A stretch of 64,000 nucleotides of DNA from DATFQI01 sp963831105. Lineage in GTDB: Bacteria; Actinomycetota; Thermoleophilia; Solirubrobacterales; Solirubrobacteraceae. Both the position numbers and the translations under genes were made by a program. The notes under the pieces are model-generated. The model was not told the origin of the DNA and did no database searches. It saw only the letters and a list, made by a program, of their open reading frames with translations. Where the stretch lies: NCBI GenBank assembly GCA_963831105.1, contig CAWHOS010000003.1:248001-312000 (forward strand), read 5' to 3'. This document shows positions 47,601 to 55,616 of this stretch, piece by piece (position 1 is the first letter of the stretch; every line of letters starts with the position of its first letter).

Positions 47601-48499
47601 CCGCGCAGCGCCTCCGCGGCGTCGCGGATCTCGCGCTCGCCGGAGAGGAACACGAGCACGTCGCCGCGGCGCTCGCGCAGCAGCGCCTCGCACGCGTCGC
47701 CGATCGCGTCGACCACGTCCTCGTCCTCCTCGACGGGCGCGTGGCGGACCTCGACGGGATAGGTGCGCCCGGAGACCTCGACGACGGGCGCCCCTCCGAA
47801 GTGCTTCGCGAAGCGCTCGGGGTCGATCGTCGCCGAGGTGATGATCACCTTCAGGTCCGGGCGCTTGGGCAGGATCCGCGCGAGGTAGCCGAGCAGGAAG
47901 TCGATGTTGAGGCTGCGCTCGTGCGCCTCGTCGACGATCACGGTGTCGTAGCGGCGCAGCAGCGGGTCGTGGTGGATCTCCGCCAGCAGCAGGCCGTCGG
48001 TCATCAGCCGCACGAGCGTGTCCTCGGAGCTGCGGTCGCTGAAGCGCACGGCGAACCCGACCGCGCCCCCGAGCGGGACCTTCAGCTCGTCCGCGATCCG
48101 CTCGGCGACCGTGCGCGCCGCGAGCCGGCGCGGCTGGGTGTGCGCGATCGTCCCGCGCACGCCGCGGCCGAGCTCGAGGCACAGCTTCGGGATCTGCGTC
48201 GTCTTGCCCGAGCCCGTCTCCCCCGCGACCACCACGACCTGGTTGTCGCGGATCGCGGCCAGCAGGTCCTCGCGGCGGCCGCTGACCGGCAGCTCGGGCG
48301 GATAGGAGACGGCTGGGACCGCGGCGCGCCGCCTCGCCACGCGCGCCTCCGCGCGCTCCACGTCGGCCTCGAGCTTGCGCAGCGCCTTCGGGTCGGGATG
48401 GCGCCGCGCGCGGTCGACCCGGCGCTTGAGCCGGTGCGCGTCGCGCAGCGTCAGCTCGCCGAGGCGGGAGCGGAGGTCGGTCGCGGTCGCGGGCACCAT
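44654..48499 (-). CDS. hrpA: ATP-dependent RNA helicase HrpA
   Basis: A 1,281-residue DEAH-box helicase of full HrpA length. Motif I is VVVAGETGSGKTTQIPK, Ia HTQPRRLAARTVAERIA, II IVDEAHERSLNIDFLLGYL, III TSATIDPERFAKHFGG, and V/VI TNVAETSLTVPGI and ADQRKGRCGRTSDG. Helicase-associated and OB-like domains follow, and the long C-terminal region is typical of bacterial HrpA (DUF3418 type). ATG 48499 and GTG 48496 are both possible: TATCCT at 48508-48503 lies 3 and 6 bases upstream respectively, so a leaderless start at the GTG fits the spacing seen elsewhere. Divergent from recD2 with 8 bases between starts. Confidence 0.95.
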   Translation of the reverse strand: MVPATATDLRSRLGELTLRDAHRLKRRVDRARRHPDPKALRKLEADVERAEARVARRRAAVPAVSYPPELPVSGRREDLLAAIRDNQVVVVAGETGSGKTTQIPKLCLELGRGVRGTIAHTQPRRLAARTVAERIADELKVPLGGAVGFAVRFSDRSSEDTLVRLMTDGLLLAEIHHDPLLRRYDTVIVDEAHERSLNIDFLLGYLARILPKRPDLKVIITSATIDPERFAKHFGGAPVVEVSGRTYPVEVRHAPVEEDEDVVDAIGDACEALLRERRGDVLVFLSGEREIRDAAEALRGRLPDSVELLPLYARLSTAEQQRVFKPHAKHRVVLATNVAETSLTVPGIRSVVDPGTARISRYSARLKVQRLPIEAISQASADQRKGRCGRTSDGVAIRLYSEEDFEARPRFTDPEILRTNLAAVILRMAALDLGDIEDFPFLDPPDRRQVRDGIRLLQELRAIDDEGRLTQVGRRLAQLQVDPRMGRMILEAGELDCAAEVIPIVAALSIQDPRERPQEQRAQADQQHARFADETSDFLAYLNLWRYLREQQRALSGSQFRKRCKAEYLHYMRVREWQDLAGELRRSAKELGISLNQQPAEPAAVHRALLSGLLSHVGVKDAQGREYLGARGARFAIFPGSGLAKKPPAWAMVAELVETSRLWGRDAARIDPKWVEPLAEHLVNRSYSEPRWVASRASVVATERVTLYGLPIVTGRTVQYGRIDPVLSRELFIRRALVEGEWETRHAFWAANQELLEEVDALEQRARRRDLRVSDEALFAFYDERIPADVVSGAHFDRWWRDARNADPDLLTYTRELLVGDDAADTGAGRPSEWKQGELVLPLSYRFEPGAEHDGVTVHVPLKVLPQLRESGFDWLVPAFREELVTALIRSLPKDARRRLVPVPEVAAEVLAALKPRKGRFADQVAAELGRLRGVRVTRADFDEARLPAHLRMTFRVEDERGEVVAEGTDLAALRERARPRLRAELASAARGLETTGLTAWTIGELPKVVALPGTGQAVRGYPALVDEGESVAVRVLETPGAQATAMAAGTRRLLLLGVPSPIRGVQAGLSNAQRLALAGAPHDGVGAVLADATTAALDALVAEAGGPAWDAGAFKRLRGHVAGRLQAKTAEVVAQMARILDAARDVERRLEGLSAPAFEPARRDVRAQLARLVHPGFATRTGAARLPDVERYLQGAARRLERLPDATAVDRDRMNALRELEQAYQQRLQAWPRGRAVPAGLREVPWMLEELRISQFAQGLGTRGAVSAKRIRRALEEAAA

Positions 48500-48507
48500 C
48501 TGAGGAT

Positions 48508-50649
48508 ATGGTCGCGGCCGTGCCACGCCGCGGGGTCGAGCCGATCGAGGGAGCCCAGTTCGACGGCGAGGTGCTGATCCGGATCCAGCGCTTCGCGAAT
48601 CCGGAGAGCGGCTTCGCGGTGCTCGACGGCGACCACGAGGGGCAGCTGGTCGTGCTCGTCGGGACGCTCGCGCACCTGGAGGAGCGCGAGCGGGTGCGCA
48701 TCCGCGGCATCTGGCGGCAGGACCGGCGCTACGGGCCGCAGGTGCAGGTCGCGAGCGCCGAGCCGGTCGCCCCCTCCGGCGAGGCCGCGCTCGGCGCGTA
48801 CCTGCGGCGCGTCCGGCACGTGGGCCGCGCCCGCGCCGAGCAGCTGCTGCGCGCCCACGGCGAGGACGTCCTGGCGGCGATCGACCGCGACCCGCAGGCC
48901 GCGTTCCGCGCGGTCGGGCTCAGCTCGCGCCGCGTCCGCGAGGCGGTGCACTCCTGGGACGAGCTGCGCTCCACCCGCGCGCTGCACCTGCTGCTGGCGC
49001 CGCACGGCCTCGGCCGGCTCGTGCCGCGCATCGAGGAGCACTACGAGGGCCGCGGGTATCGCGTGGTCCGCGAGCGGCCGTACGACCTGACGGCCGTGTT
49101 CGGCGTGGGGTTCCAGATCGCCGACCAGATCGCCCGGGCGCAGGGCATCGAGCCGGACTCGCCGGCCAGGGCGAGGGCGGGCGTCGTCCACGTGCTGGCG
49201 GAGGCCGAGCGCGCCGGGTCGACGTGCCTGCCGGCGCCCGAGCTGACCGCGGCGGTGGGCGAGCTGCTCGGCGTCGCGCTCGACGACGGCGTGCTGGACG
49301 AGATGGCCGGGCACGGCCGGCTCGTGCTCGAGCAGGGCGCCGCCGGCACGCTCTGGGCGTACCGTCCCGAGACCGCCGAGCTCGAGGCGGAGCTGGCCGA
49401 GGCGGTGCGCGAGCTCGCCCGCGGGCGGGCGCGGCTGCGCGCCGAGGTGGTCACTGGCGAGGGCCTCGTGCCCGCGCCGGCACAGGCGGACGCGGTGCGG
49501 GCGGCCTTCACGTCGCGGCTGTCGATCGTCACCGGCGGCCCCGGCACGGGCAAGACGGCGACGATCCGGATGATCTGCGCGGCCGCGACGGCGCAGGACG
49601 CGACGGTGCTGCTGGTCGCGCCGACCGGGCGCGCCGCGCGGCGGATGTCCGAGTCGACCGGCCTCGACGCGTCGACCGTCCACGCCGCGCTCGGCTGGGT
49701 GCCGGACCAGGGGCCGACGGTCGACGAGCTGCACGCCGACGTGCTGATCGTCGACGAGACCTCGATGGCCAACCTGGAGCTGCTCGTGACGCTCCTGCGC
49801 GCCGTCGGCCCGCGCACGCACGTCGTGCTCGTCGGCGACGCCGACCAGCTCGCACCCGTAGGAGCGGGCAAGCCGTTCGCCGAGCTGGTCGAGGCCGGGC
49901 CGGCGCCCGTCACCGAGCTCACCCACATCTTCCGGCAGGCCGCCGGCAGCATGATCGTGCGCGGCGCGCACGCCGTGCGCCGCGGCGACGCGCCGTCGTT
50001 CCGCGGCGAGGACGGCCTCACGCGCGACCTCTTCATCGTCGAGCGGGCCGATCCGGCGCAGGCGCTGGAGGAGGTCGTCTCGCTCGTCTGCGAGCGCCTG
50101 CCGGCGCACTTCGGCGTCGACCCGGTGGCGGACATCCAGGTCTTCGCGCCCGTCTACCGCGGGGCGCTCGGCATCGACGTGCTCAACGAGCGGCTGCGGG
50201 CCGTGCTCAACCCCGACGGCCGGCCCGTGCTCGGCGGGCGGCTGCGGACGGGCGACAAGCTGATGCTGTCGGGGCGCAACCTGCACGACCTCGGGCTGAT
50301 GAACGGCACGGTCCTGCGCCTGGTCGAGCACGACCCGGACGGCGAGACGCTGACGGTGTCGGCCGACGGCGCCGTGCTCGCGCTGCCCGAGGAGGAGGCG
50401 CCCGGGTTGCGGCTCGCCTACGCCTGCTCCGTGCACCGGGGCCAGGGCATCGAGCTTCCGGTCGCCGTGCTGATCGCCCACCCGGCCGCGGGCGCGTTCT
50501 TCCTGCGCCGGGAGATGCTCTACACCGCGATGACGCGGGCGACCATGGCCACCGTGGTCGTCGGCACCCGCGCCGTCGTCGCGCGCGCGGCGGCGACGCC
50601 GGACACCGCGCGGCGCTACGGCCGGCTCGGGGAGCGGCTGGCGGCCTGA
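48508..50649 (+). CDS. recD2: RecD2-like ATP-dependent DNA helicase
   Basis: A 713-residue SF1 helicase of the RecD2/TraA type. The N-terminal OB-like region is FDGEVLIRIQRFANPESGFA, with a helix-hairpin-helix part around YLRRVRHVGRARAEQLLRAH. Motif I is IVTGGPGTGKTATIRM, II VLIVDETSMANLELLV, III VLVGDADQLAPVGAGKPF, IV THIFRQAAGSMI and VI REMLYTAMTRATM, with the SH3-like segment between V and VI. RecD2 unwinds 5'-3' and protects against DNA damage outside RecBCD. No recB or recC lies nearby, as expected for RecD2. Confidence 0.93.
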   Translation: MVAAVPRRGVEPIEGAQFDGEVLIRIQRFANPESGFAVLDGDHEGQLVVLVGTLAHLEERERVRIRGIWRQDRRYGPQVQVASAEPVAPSGEAALGAYLRRVRHVGRARAEQLLRAHGEDVLAAIDRDPQAAFRAVGLSSRRVREAVHSWDELRSTRALHLLLAPHGLGRLVPRIEEHYEGRGYRVVRERPYDLTAVFGVGFQIADQIARAQGIEPDSPARARAGVVHVLAEAERAGSTCLPAPELTAAVGELLGVALDDGVLDEMAGHGRLVLEQGAAGTLWAYRPETAELEAELAEAVRELARGRARLRAEVVTGEGLVPAPAQADAVRAAFTSRLSIVTGGPGTGKTATIRMICAAATAQDATVLLVAPTGRAARRMSESTGLDASTVHAALGWVPDQGPTVDELHADVLIVDETSMANLELLVTLLRAVGPRTHVVLVGDADQLAPVGAGKPFAELVEAGPAPVTELTHIFRQAAGSMIVRGAHAVRRGDAPSFRGEDGLTRDLFIVERADPAQALEEVVSLVCERLPAHFGVDPVADIQVFAPVYRGALGIDVLNERLRAVLNPDGRPVLGGRLRTGDKLMLSGRNLHDLGLMNGTVLRLVEHDPDGETLTVSADGAVLALPEEEAPGLRLAYACSVHRGQGIELPVAVLIAHPAAGAFFLRREMLYTAMTRATMATVVVGTRAVVARAAATPDTARRYGRLGERLAA

Positions 50650-50653
50650 ACGG

Positions 50654-50888
50654 CAACGGCGCTGGGTGGGGAGGTGGTGAGGCCCGCGTGGTCTCGCTCC
50701 TCCCGGCCGCCCCCGCAACGCGGAGGTGATCACGCCCGCCCAGCGTGCGTGAGACGCCCAGCGTTTCGGGTCGCGCAACGTTGGCCGCCTCAGTCACGTC
50801 ACGGAGAACTGATGCTCCCCGCGTTGCGGGCGCGGCCGAGGGAGCGCCGGCGCGGGTCGCTCCACCGCCTCCCCACCCAGCGCAGTTG
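50654..50888. repeat. Palindromic intergenic repeat, copy B (235 bases)
   Basis: Outer arms 50654-50674 and 50868-50888 pair over 21 bases with one mismatch (CTGGGTGGGGAGG/CCTCCCCACCCAG core plus GCGC-GTTG). A perfect 12-base inner pair lies at 50712-50723 and 50819-50830 (CCCGCAACGCGG/CCGCGTTGCGGG). CGCCCAGCGT occurs twice directly near the centre (50737-50746, 50755-50764). The right arm ends GCAGTTGAC exactly as in copy A at 25620-25628. The element fills the gap between the convergent recD2 and beta-propeller genes; nothing coding is visible in it. Confidence 0.75.
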
Positions 50889-50900
50889 ACTTTCGAACCC

Positions 50901-52754
50901 TCAGCGGCTGACGGCCTTGGAGAGCGACTCGCCGCGGATGCGGCGCCCCTCGGCGCCCGTGTACTGGATCGAGAGCTGGCCGCCCGCCGCCGCGGCCTTG
51001 GACGGCAGCGGCTCGCGCAGCCGCCAGGCGCCGCGGACGATCGGCGCGTGGTAGTGGAGGACCATCGACTCGTCGGCGGCGTCGAAGCGCAGCCGCACGA
51101 CGCCGGGCACGCCGCGGCTCGTCGTGCCGCGCGCGACCAGCCGGCCCTGCGCGTCGATCATCGTGAGCGTGCGGCGCAGGCGCGCGCGGCGGGTCGCGAC
51201 GCGCGAGCGCAGCCGGTCCGGGCGCACGGCCTTGCTCCCCGCGTAGGAGAGCGTGAGGATCCCGGTCGACTTGCGGCGCTGGGCGCGCGGCAGCGCCCGG
51301 CGGATCGGTCCACGGCTTCGGCGCCCCGGTGCGCTTCGGGATGCGGATCGAGAAGCGCGTGCGGCGCCCGCTGGAGTGGTAGACGGCGCGCAGCCGGCCC
51401 GTCGCGCGCGAGGTCATGCCGAGCCGCACGTCCAGCTTGCCGCGCGCGACGCGCGCGCGGGCGATCCGCAGCTTCGCGGGCGGCGCGCGGCCGTGTCGCG
51501 GCGGGGCCGGGGCCGGGCGGCAGTCCGCGGAGCGCGTCCTCGCGCACGAGCCCCATCCGCATCCGCTGCGGGTGGTCGCCGACCGGGATCCGGGCGACCT
51601 CGCGCTCGCTCGCGTAGTCGAGCACCGAGACCTCGTCGTTGCCGGAGAAGGAGACGAAGCAGTAGCGGCCGTCGGCGCTGTTGGTGGCCCAGTAGGGCTT
51701 GCCGCCGCCGGCGACGATCTTGTGGCTGAAGTCGTCGCGGTGCACGATCGCCGCGTAGTCGGACATCGTCCCGGCCACGCACAGCTTCGTGCCCTCGTGG
51801 TTGATCGCCAGGCCGTGATGGGCGGAGTCGAGCAGGTAGTTCTCGCGCGGCGTGCTCTGCGCCTCCTCGCTGACCGGCAGGTTGGCGATCCGCAGCGGCT
51901 TGTCCGTCGCGAGGTCGAACTCGACGAATCCGTGCAGGAACGAGAGCTGCATGTAGACGATCCGCTCGCCCGGCGCGATCGCCATCGGGCGCACGGCCGA
52001 CGAGTAGTCCTCGTGGCCGTTGGCGGCGAGGATCTGGCCGATGTCGAGCCGCTTGTCGACGTTGTAGCTCTTGGCGTCGACGACCTGGAACCAGCGGTCG
52101 CCCTTGGACGAGTCCGCCACGGGCTGGTCGGCCGGCGTGTAGACCATGCCGATGCTCGCGTGGAAGATCTTCGATCCGTCCCGCGTGTAGTTGCTCTCGT
52201 GCGGCGAGTCGCCCGACGCGAACTCGCCGACCTTGGCGCCGGTGGGCGTGTCGAGCACGTGCACCTTGCGCGCGGTGGAGTCCGAGACCAGCAGCCGCGT
52301 GCCGTCGGGCGAGATCCCCATGTGGTCGGCGCGGTAGCCCTCCATCGGGAAGCGCCAGACGATCTTGCCGCTCGCGATCTCGATCGCCACGACGTCGGCC
52401 ATGCTCGGGCGCGAGATGTAGACGTAGCGCCCGTCGTGCGAGGAGAACATGTCGTCGGCGTACTGGTCGTTGCCCTCCCCGATCAGCGCGCGCACCGCGA
52501 CGAAGTAGGCGAGCTTGCGCGGGTCGAGCGCCTTCTCGGCGAGCCGCTCCTCGAGGTCGGGGATGACGTTCAGGCGCCCGAGCTTCGCGAACGTCTGCGG
52601 ATCGACGATGTCGGCCGTCCCGTCCCAGTTGTTGGCGACGAACAGCACGGACTTCGTGCCGGGCGCGACCGGCGGCCCTTCGAACTGCGCCGCGGCGGCC
52701 GCGGGCAGCGCGAGCGCGGTCAGTACGGCGGCGGCCGCGGCGAGCGGCTCTCAT
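50901..52754 (-). CDS. Secreted YncE-type beta-propeller protein (three apparent frameshifts)
   Basis: ATG 52754 opens a signal peptide interrupted by one extra base near 52738-52745 (AAAVLTALALPAAAAAQFEG continues in the next frame). The propeller begins SVLFVANNWDGTADIVDPQT and carries repeated strands: DGRYVYISRPSMADVVAIEI, DGTRLLVSDSTARKVHVLD, DGRYCFVSFSGNDEVSVLDY and VARIPVGDHPQRMRMGLV. Shifts of +1 near 51492-51515 and 51296-51304 connect it to a C-terminal beta domain (KLRIARARVARGKLDVRLG, GRLRAVYHSSGRRTRFSI, VRLRFDAADESMVLHYHAP). Repaired length about 617 residues. Probably an extracellular binding or scaffold protein; no enzyme signature. Confidence 0.78.
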
Positions 52755-52788
52755 CGGGCGATCACGCGGCGGATCGTAATCCGGAGCT

Positions 52789-53355
52789 TCAGCCGGGTGC
52801 GCCGGTACGGAGCTCGGTCACGTCGGCGTCGATGTCGATCGCGCCGAGCGCGCGGGCGACCGACACGCGGTGGTGGCCGTCGCGGACGTAGTGGCGGCCC
52901 TCGTAGCGATAGACGGAGATCGGCGGCAGCGCCGCGCCGGTCTGGGCGGCGTGGCACATCTGGCTCCAGCGCGCGCGGCCGTACGGCGGCGGGCGGAACT
53001 CGGCGTCGAAGGCCTCCGCCTTGTGCGGGTCGACCGTGCCGACGATCGAGGCGACCTCGATCGGCTCGACGCCGAGCCGCGTCCGCTTCGCCGTCGCCGC
53101 CGGGCCCGTGTCCTCCGGGAGGTAGGCGCAGCGCGACGGGTGCCGCCGGCGCTCGCGCGCGAGCCGGTCGAAGCGGCGCCCGGCGTCGTCCATCCCCCAG
53201 CCGCCGAACCCGTGCATGCGATCCAGCAGCCGGTCGATGCCCAGCAGCGCCGCGAGGAACCCCGCGATGAAGCCGGGAAAGCCGCCGAGAGCGATGCCCC
53301 CGGCGAGCAGCGCCGCGGGCAGCGCGGCGGGTCGCAGTCGCCGCCAGCCGGACAC
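52789..53355 (-). CDS. ParB/sulfiredoxin-like domain protein with N-terminal hydrophobic segment
   Basis: A 188-residue protein. A hydrophobic N-terminal stretch (LPAALLAGGIALGGFPGFIA) looks like a membrane anchor. The C-terminal half holds a ParB-like motif: GVEPIEVASIVGTVDPHKAE, PISVYRYEGRHYVRDGHHR and VSVARALGAIDIDADVTEL, where RDGHHRVSVARALG matches the ParB N-terminal signature (G-x-HR). No helix-turn-helix follows, so it is not a chromosome-segregation ParB. ParB-fold domains bind or hydrolyse nucleotides (CTPase, ATP-dependent kinases such as SerK/Srx). Function unknown. Confidence 0.75.
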   Translation of the reverse strand: MSGWRRLRPAALPAALLAGGIALGGFPGFIAGFLAALLGIDRLLDRMHGFGGWGMDDAGRRFDRLARERRRHPSRCAYLPEDTGPAATAKRTRLGVEPIEVASIVGTVDPHKAEAFDAEFRPPPYGRARWSQMCHAAQTGAALPPISVYRYEGRHYVRDGHHRVSVARALGAIDIDADVTELRTGAPG

Positions 53356-53375
53356 GCCCCGACACTACCGCCGAA

Positions 53376-53412
53376 CCCGGAGTTGTTCAGCCTCAGGCTG
53401 AACAACTCCGGG
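53376..53412. terminator. Perfect 17-bp hairpin after the fatty-oxidation operon
   Basis: CCCGGAGTTGTTCAGCC (53376-53392), loop TCA, then its exact complement 53396-53412. It starts 9 bases beyond the stop of the hydratase/dehydrogenase gene (minus strand). There is no T-run after it, as is common for terminators in high-GC actinobacteria. Its two-sided symmetry could stop transcription in either direction. Confidence 0.75.
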
Positions 53413-53420
53413 GTCGATGC

Positions 53421-55616
53421 TCAGGCGGTGGCGGCGACCTTCGCGTCGTCGAGGTACGGCTCGCCGCGGTCGGCCCGCTCGACGAGCGACGCCGGGGGCT
53501 CGAAGCGGTCGCCGTACTGCTCGGCGAGCTCCCGCGCGCGGGTGACGAAGCCCTGCAGGCCTCCGTCGTAGCCGTTGATGTACTGGAGCACGCCTCCGGT
53601 CCAGCCGGGGAAGCCGATGCCCATGATCGAGCCGATGTTCGCGTCGGAGATCGTCTCGATCACGCCCTCGTCGAGGCACTTGACCGACTCGATCGCCTCG
53701 ATGAAGAGCATCCGCTCCTCGAGGTCGCGCAGCGAGATCGCCGACGGGTCCTCCACGGGCGGGAACGCCTCGCGCAGGCCGGGCCAGAGCCGGGTGCGCT
53801 TGCCCTCCTCGTACTCGTAGAAGCCGCGGCCCTCGAGCTTGCCGGGCCGGTCGTGCTCGTCGAGCATCGCGTCGATCACCTGCTCGGACGGGTGCGCGTC
53901 CCAGCCCGTGCCCGCCGTGGCCTGCGCCTCGTGCGCCGCCTTGCGGATCTTGCGCATCAGCTTCAGGTTGAGCTCGTCGGAGAGCTGCAGCACCGGGGCG
54001 GGGTAGCCGGCCTGCGACGAGGCCTGCTCGATCGTCGGCGCCGGGATCCCCTCCGTGAGCATCGCGATGCCCTCGTTGATGAACGTCCCGATCACGCGCG
54101 AGGTGAAGAACCCGCGCGAGTCGTTGACGACGATCGGCGTCTTCTTGATCTGCTTCGCCACGTCGAGCGCCCGGTAGAGCGTCTCGTCGGAGGTCTGCTC
54201 GCCCTTGATGATCTCCAGCAGCGGCATCTTGTCGACGGGGCTGAAGAAGTGCAGGCCGATGAAGTCGGCCGGGCGCGAGACGCCCTCGGCGAGCTCGGTG
54301 ATCGGCAGCGTCGAGGTGTTGGAGCCCAGCAGAGCGCCGTCCGCGAGGTACGGCTCGATCTCGCCGAACACCTGCGCCTTGACCTTCGGGTCCTCGAAGA
54401 CGGCCTCGATCACCAGGTCGGCGCCCTCGGCCTTCGACGCGTCGTCGGTCGGCGTGATCAGGGAGAGCAGCTTGTCGCCCTTCTCCTGCGTGGTCTTGCC
54501 ACGCTCCACGCCCTTGGCGACGAGCTTCTCGGAGTAGCCCTTGCCGCGCTCGGCGGCGGCCTGGTCGACGTCCTTGAGCACGACCTCGATGCCGGCCTTC
54601 GCGCACACGTACGCGATCGCCGCGCCCATCATGCCCGCGCCGAGCACGACGACCTTCTTGGCCTGGTAGCTCTCGATCGAGTCCGGCCGCCCGCGCGAGC
54701 CGTTGACGGCCTGCAGGTCGAAGAAGAACGCCTGGATCATGTTCTTGGCGACCTGGCCCTTGGCGAGGTCCACGAAGTAGCGGCCCTCGATCTCCAGCGC
54801 GGTGTCGAAGTCGACCTGCGCCCCCTCCACGCACGCGGCCATGATGTGGTGCGGCGCGGGGTAGTTGGCGCCCTTGATCTGCTTGCGCAGGTTGGCCGGG
54901 AAGGCCGGCAGGTTCTGCGCGAGCTTCGGGTTCGACGGCGTGCCGCCCGGGATCTTGTAGCCCTTCACGTCCCACGGCTGGACAGACTCCGGGTTCTCCT
55001 TGATCCACGCCTTCGCAGCGGGGACCAGCTCGTCCGCCGAGCCCACGAGCTCTTCGACGAGGCCGATGTCCTTGGCCTGCTGCGGGCGGATCCGCTGGCC
55101 CTGGAGCAGGACCTGCAACAGGGCGTCGACGATGCCGAGCATGCGCGTGACGCGCACGACGCCGCCGGCGCCGGGCAGCAGGCCGAGCTGGACCTCGGGC
55201 TGGCCGAGCTGGATCTTCGGGTCGTCGACGACGATCCGGCGGTGGCACGCGAGCGCGATCTCCAGCCCGCCGCCGAGCGCCGCGCCGTTGATGGCCGCGA
55301 CGACCGGCTTGCCGAGCGTCTCCAGCCGGCGCAGCAGCGCCTTGTTCTCGCGCACCCAGCCGGCGAACTCGTCGGCCGTCTCGGGCGTGACCTTCTTGAG
55401 GTCGTTGAGATCGCCGCCCGCGAAGAACGTCTTCTTGGCGCTCGTGATGACGACGCCGGCGATCGAGTCCTTCTCGGCCTCGAGGCGCTCGACGGTCTTC
55501 TTCAGCGACGCGCCGAAGTCGGCGTTCATCGTGTTGGCGGACTGGTTCGGGTCGTCCAGGACGAGGTTGACGACGCCGTCGCCCGCGTCCTCCCAGCGGA
55601 TCGTGTCGGCCGCCAT
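53421..55616 (-). CDS. 3-hydroxyacyl-CoA dehydrogenase/enoyl-CoA hydratase (FadB/FadJ type)
   Basis: The 731-residue bifunctional alpha subunit of fatty-acid beta-oxidation. The crotonase domain comes first: FFAGGDLNDLKKVTPE (oxyanion-hole loop) and NGAALGGGLEIALACHRR, with LGQPEVQLGLLPGAGG carrying the catalytic Glu positions. The NAD-binding domain follows: VVVLGAGMMGAAIAYVCAKA, DLVIEAVFEDPKVKAQVF, SNTSTLPIT and FIGLHFFSPVDKMPLLEII (catalytic His). The C-terminal domain has NDSRGFFTSRVIGTFINEG and a late GFPGWTGGVLQYING. Its ATG shares one base with the thiolase stop (TGATG), so the pair is co-translated. Followed by a strong hairpin. Confidence 0.95.
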   Translation of the reverse strand: MAADTIRWEDAGDGVVNLVLDDPNQSANTMNADFGASLKKTVERLEAEKDSIAGVVITSAKKTFFAGGDLNDLKKVTPETADEFAGWVRENKALLRRLETLGKPVVAAINGAALGGGLEIALACHRRIVVDDPKIQLGQPEVQLGLLPGAGGVVRVTRMLGIVDALLQVLLQGQRIRPQQAKDIGLVEELVGSADELVPAAKAWIKENPESVQPWDVKGYKIPGGTPSNPKLAQNLPAFPANLRKQIKGANYPAPHHIMAACVEGAQVDFDTALEIEGRYFVDLAKGQVAKNMIQAFFFDLQAVNGSRGRPDSIESYQAKKVVVLGAGMMGAAIAYVCAKAGIEVVLKDVDQAAAERGKGYSEKLVAKGVERGKTTQEKGDKLLSLITPTDDASKAEGADLVIEAVFEDPKVKAQVFGEIEPYLADGALLGSNTSTLPITELAEGVSRPADFIGLHFFSPVDKMPLLEIIKGEQTSDETLYRALDVAKQIKKTPIVVNDSRGFFTSRVIGTFINEGIAMLTEGIPAPTIEQASSQAGYPAPVLQLSDELNLKLMRKIRKAAHEAQATAGTGWDAHPSEQVIDAMLDEHDRPGKLEGRGFYEYEEGKRTRLWPGLREAFPPVEDPSAISLRDLEERMLFIEAIESVKCLDEGVIETISDANIGSIMGIGFPGWTGGVLQYINGYDGGLQGFVTRARELAEQYGDRFEPPASLVERADRGEPYLDDAKVAATA

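Noticed and set aside
44525..48577. A 1,350-codon open frame antisense to hrpA
   Set aside because: Extreme GC content leaves few stop codons in all frames. The translation is low-complexity and has no recognisable motif, whereas the opposite strand encodes a complete HrpA.
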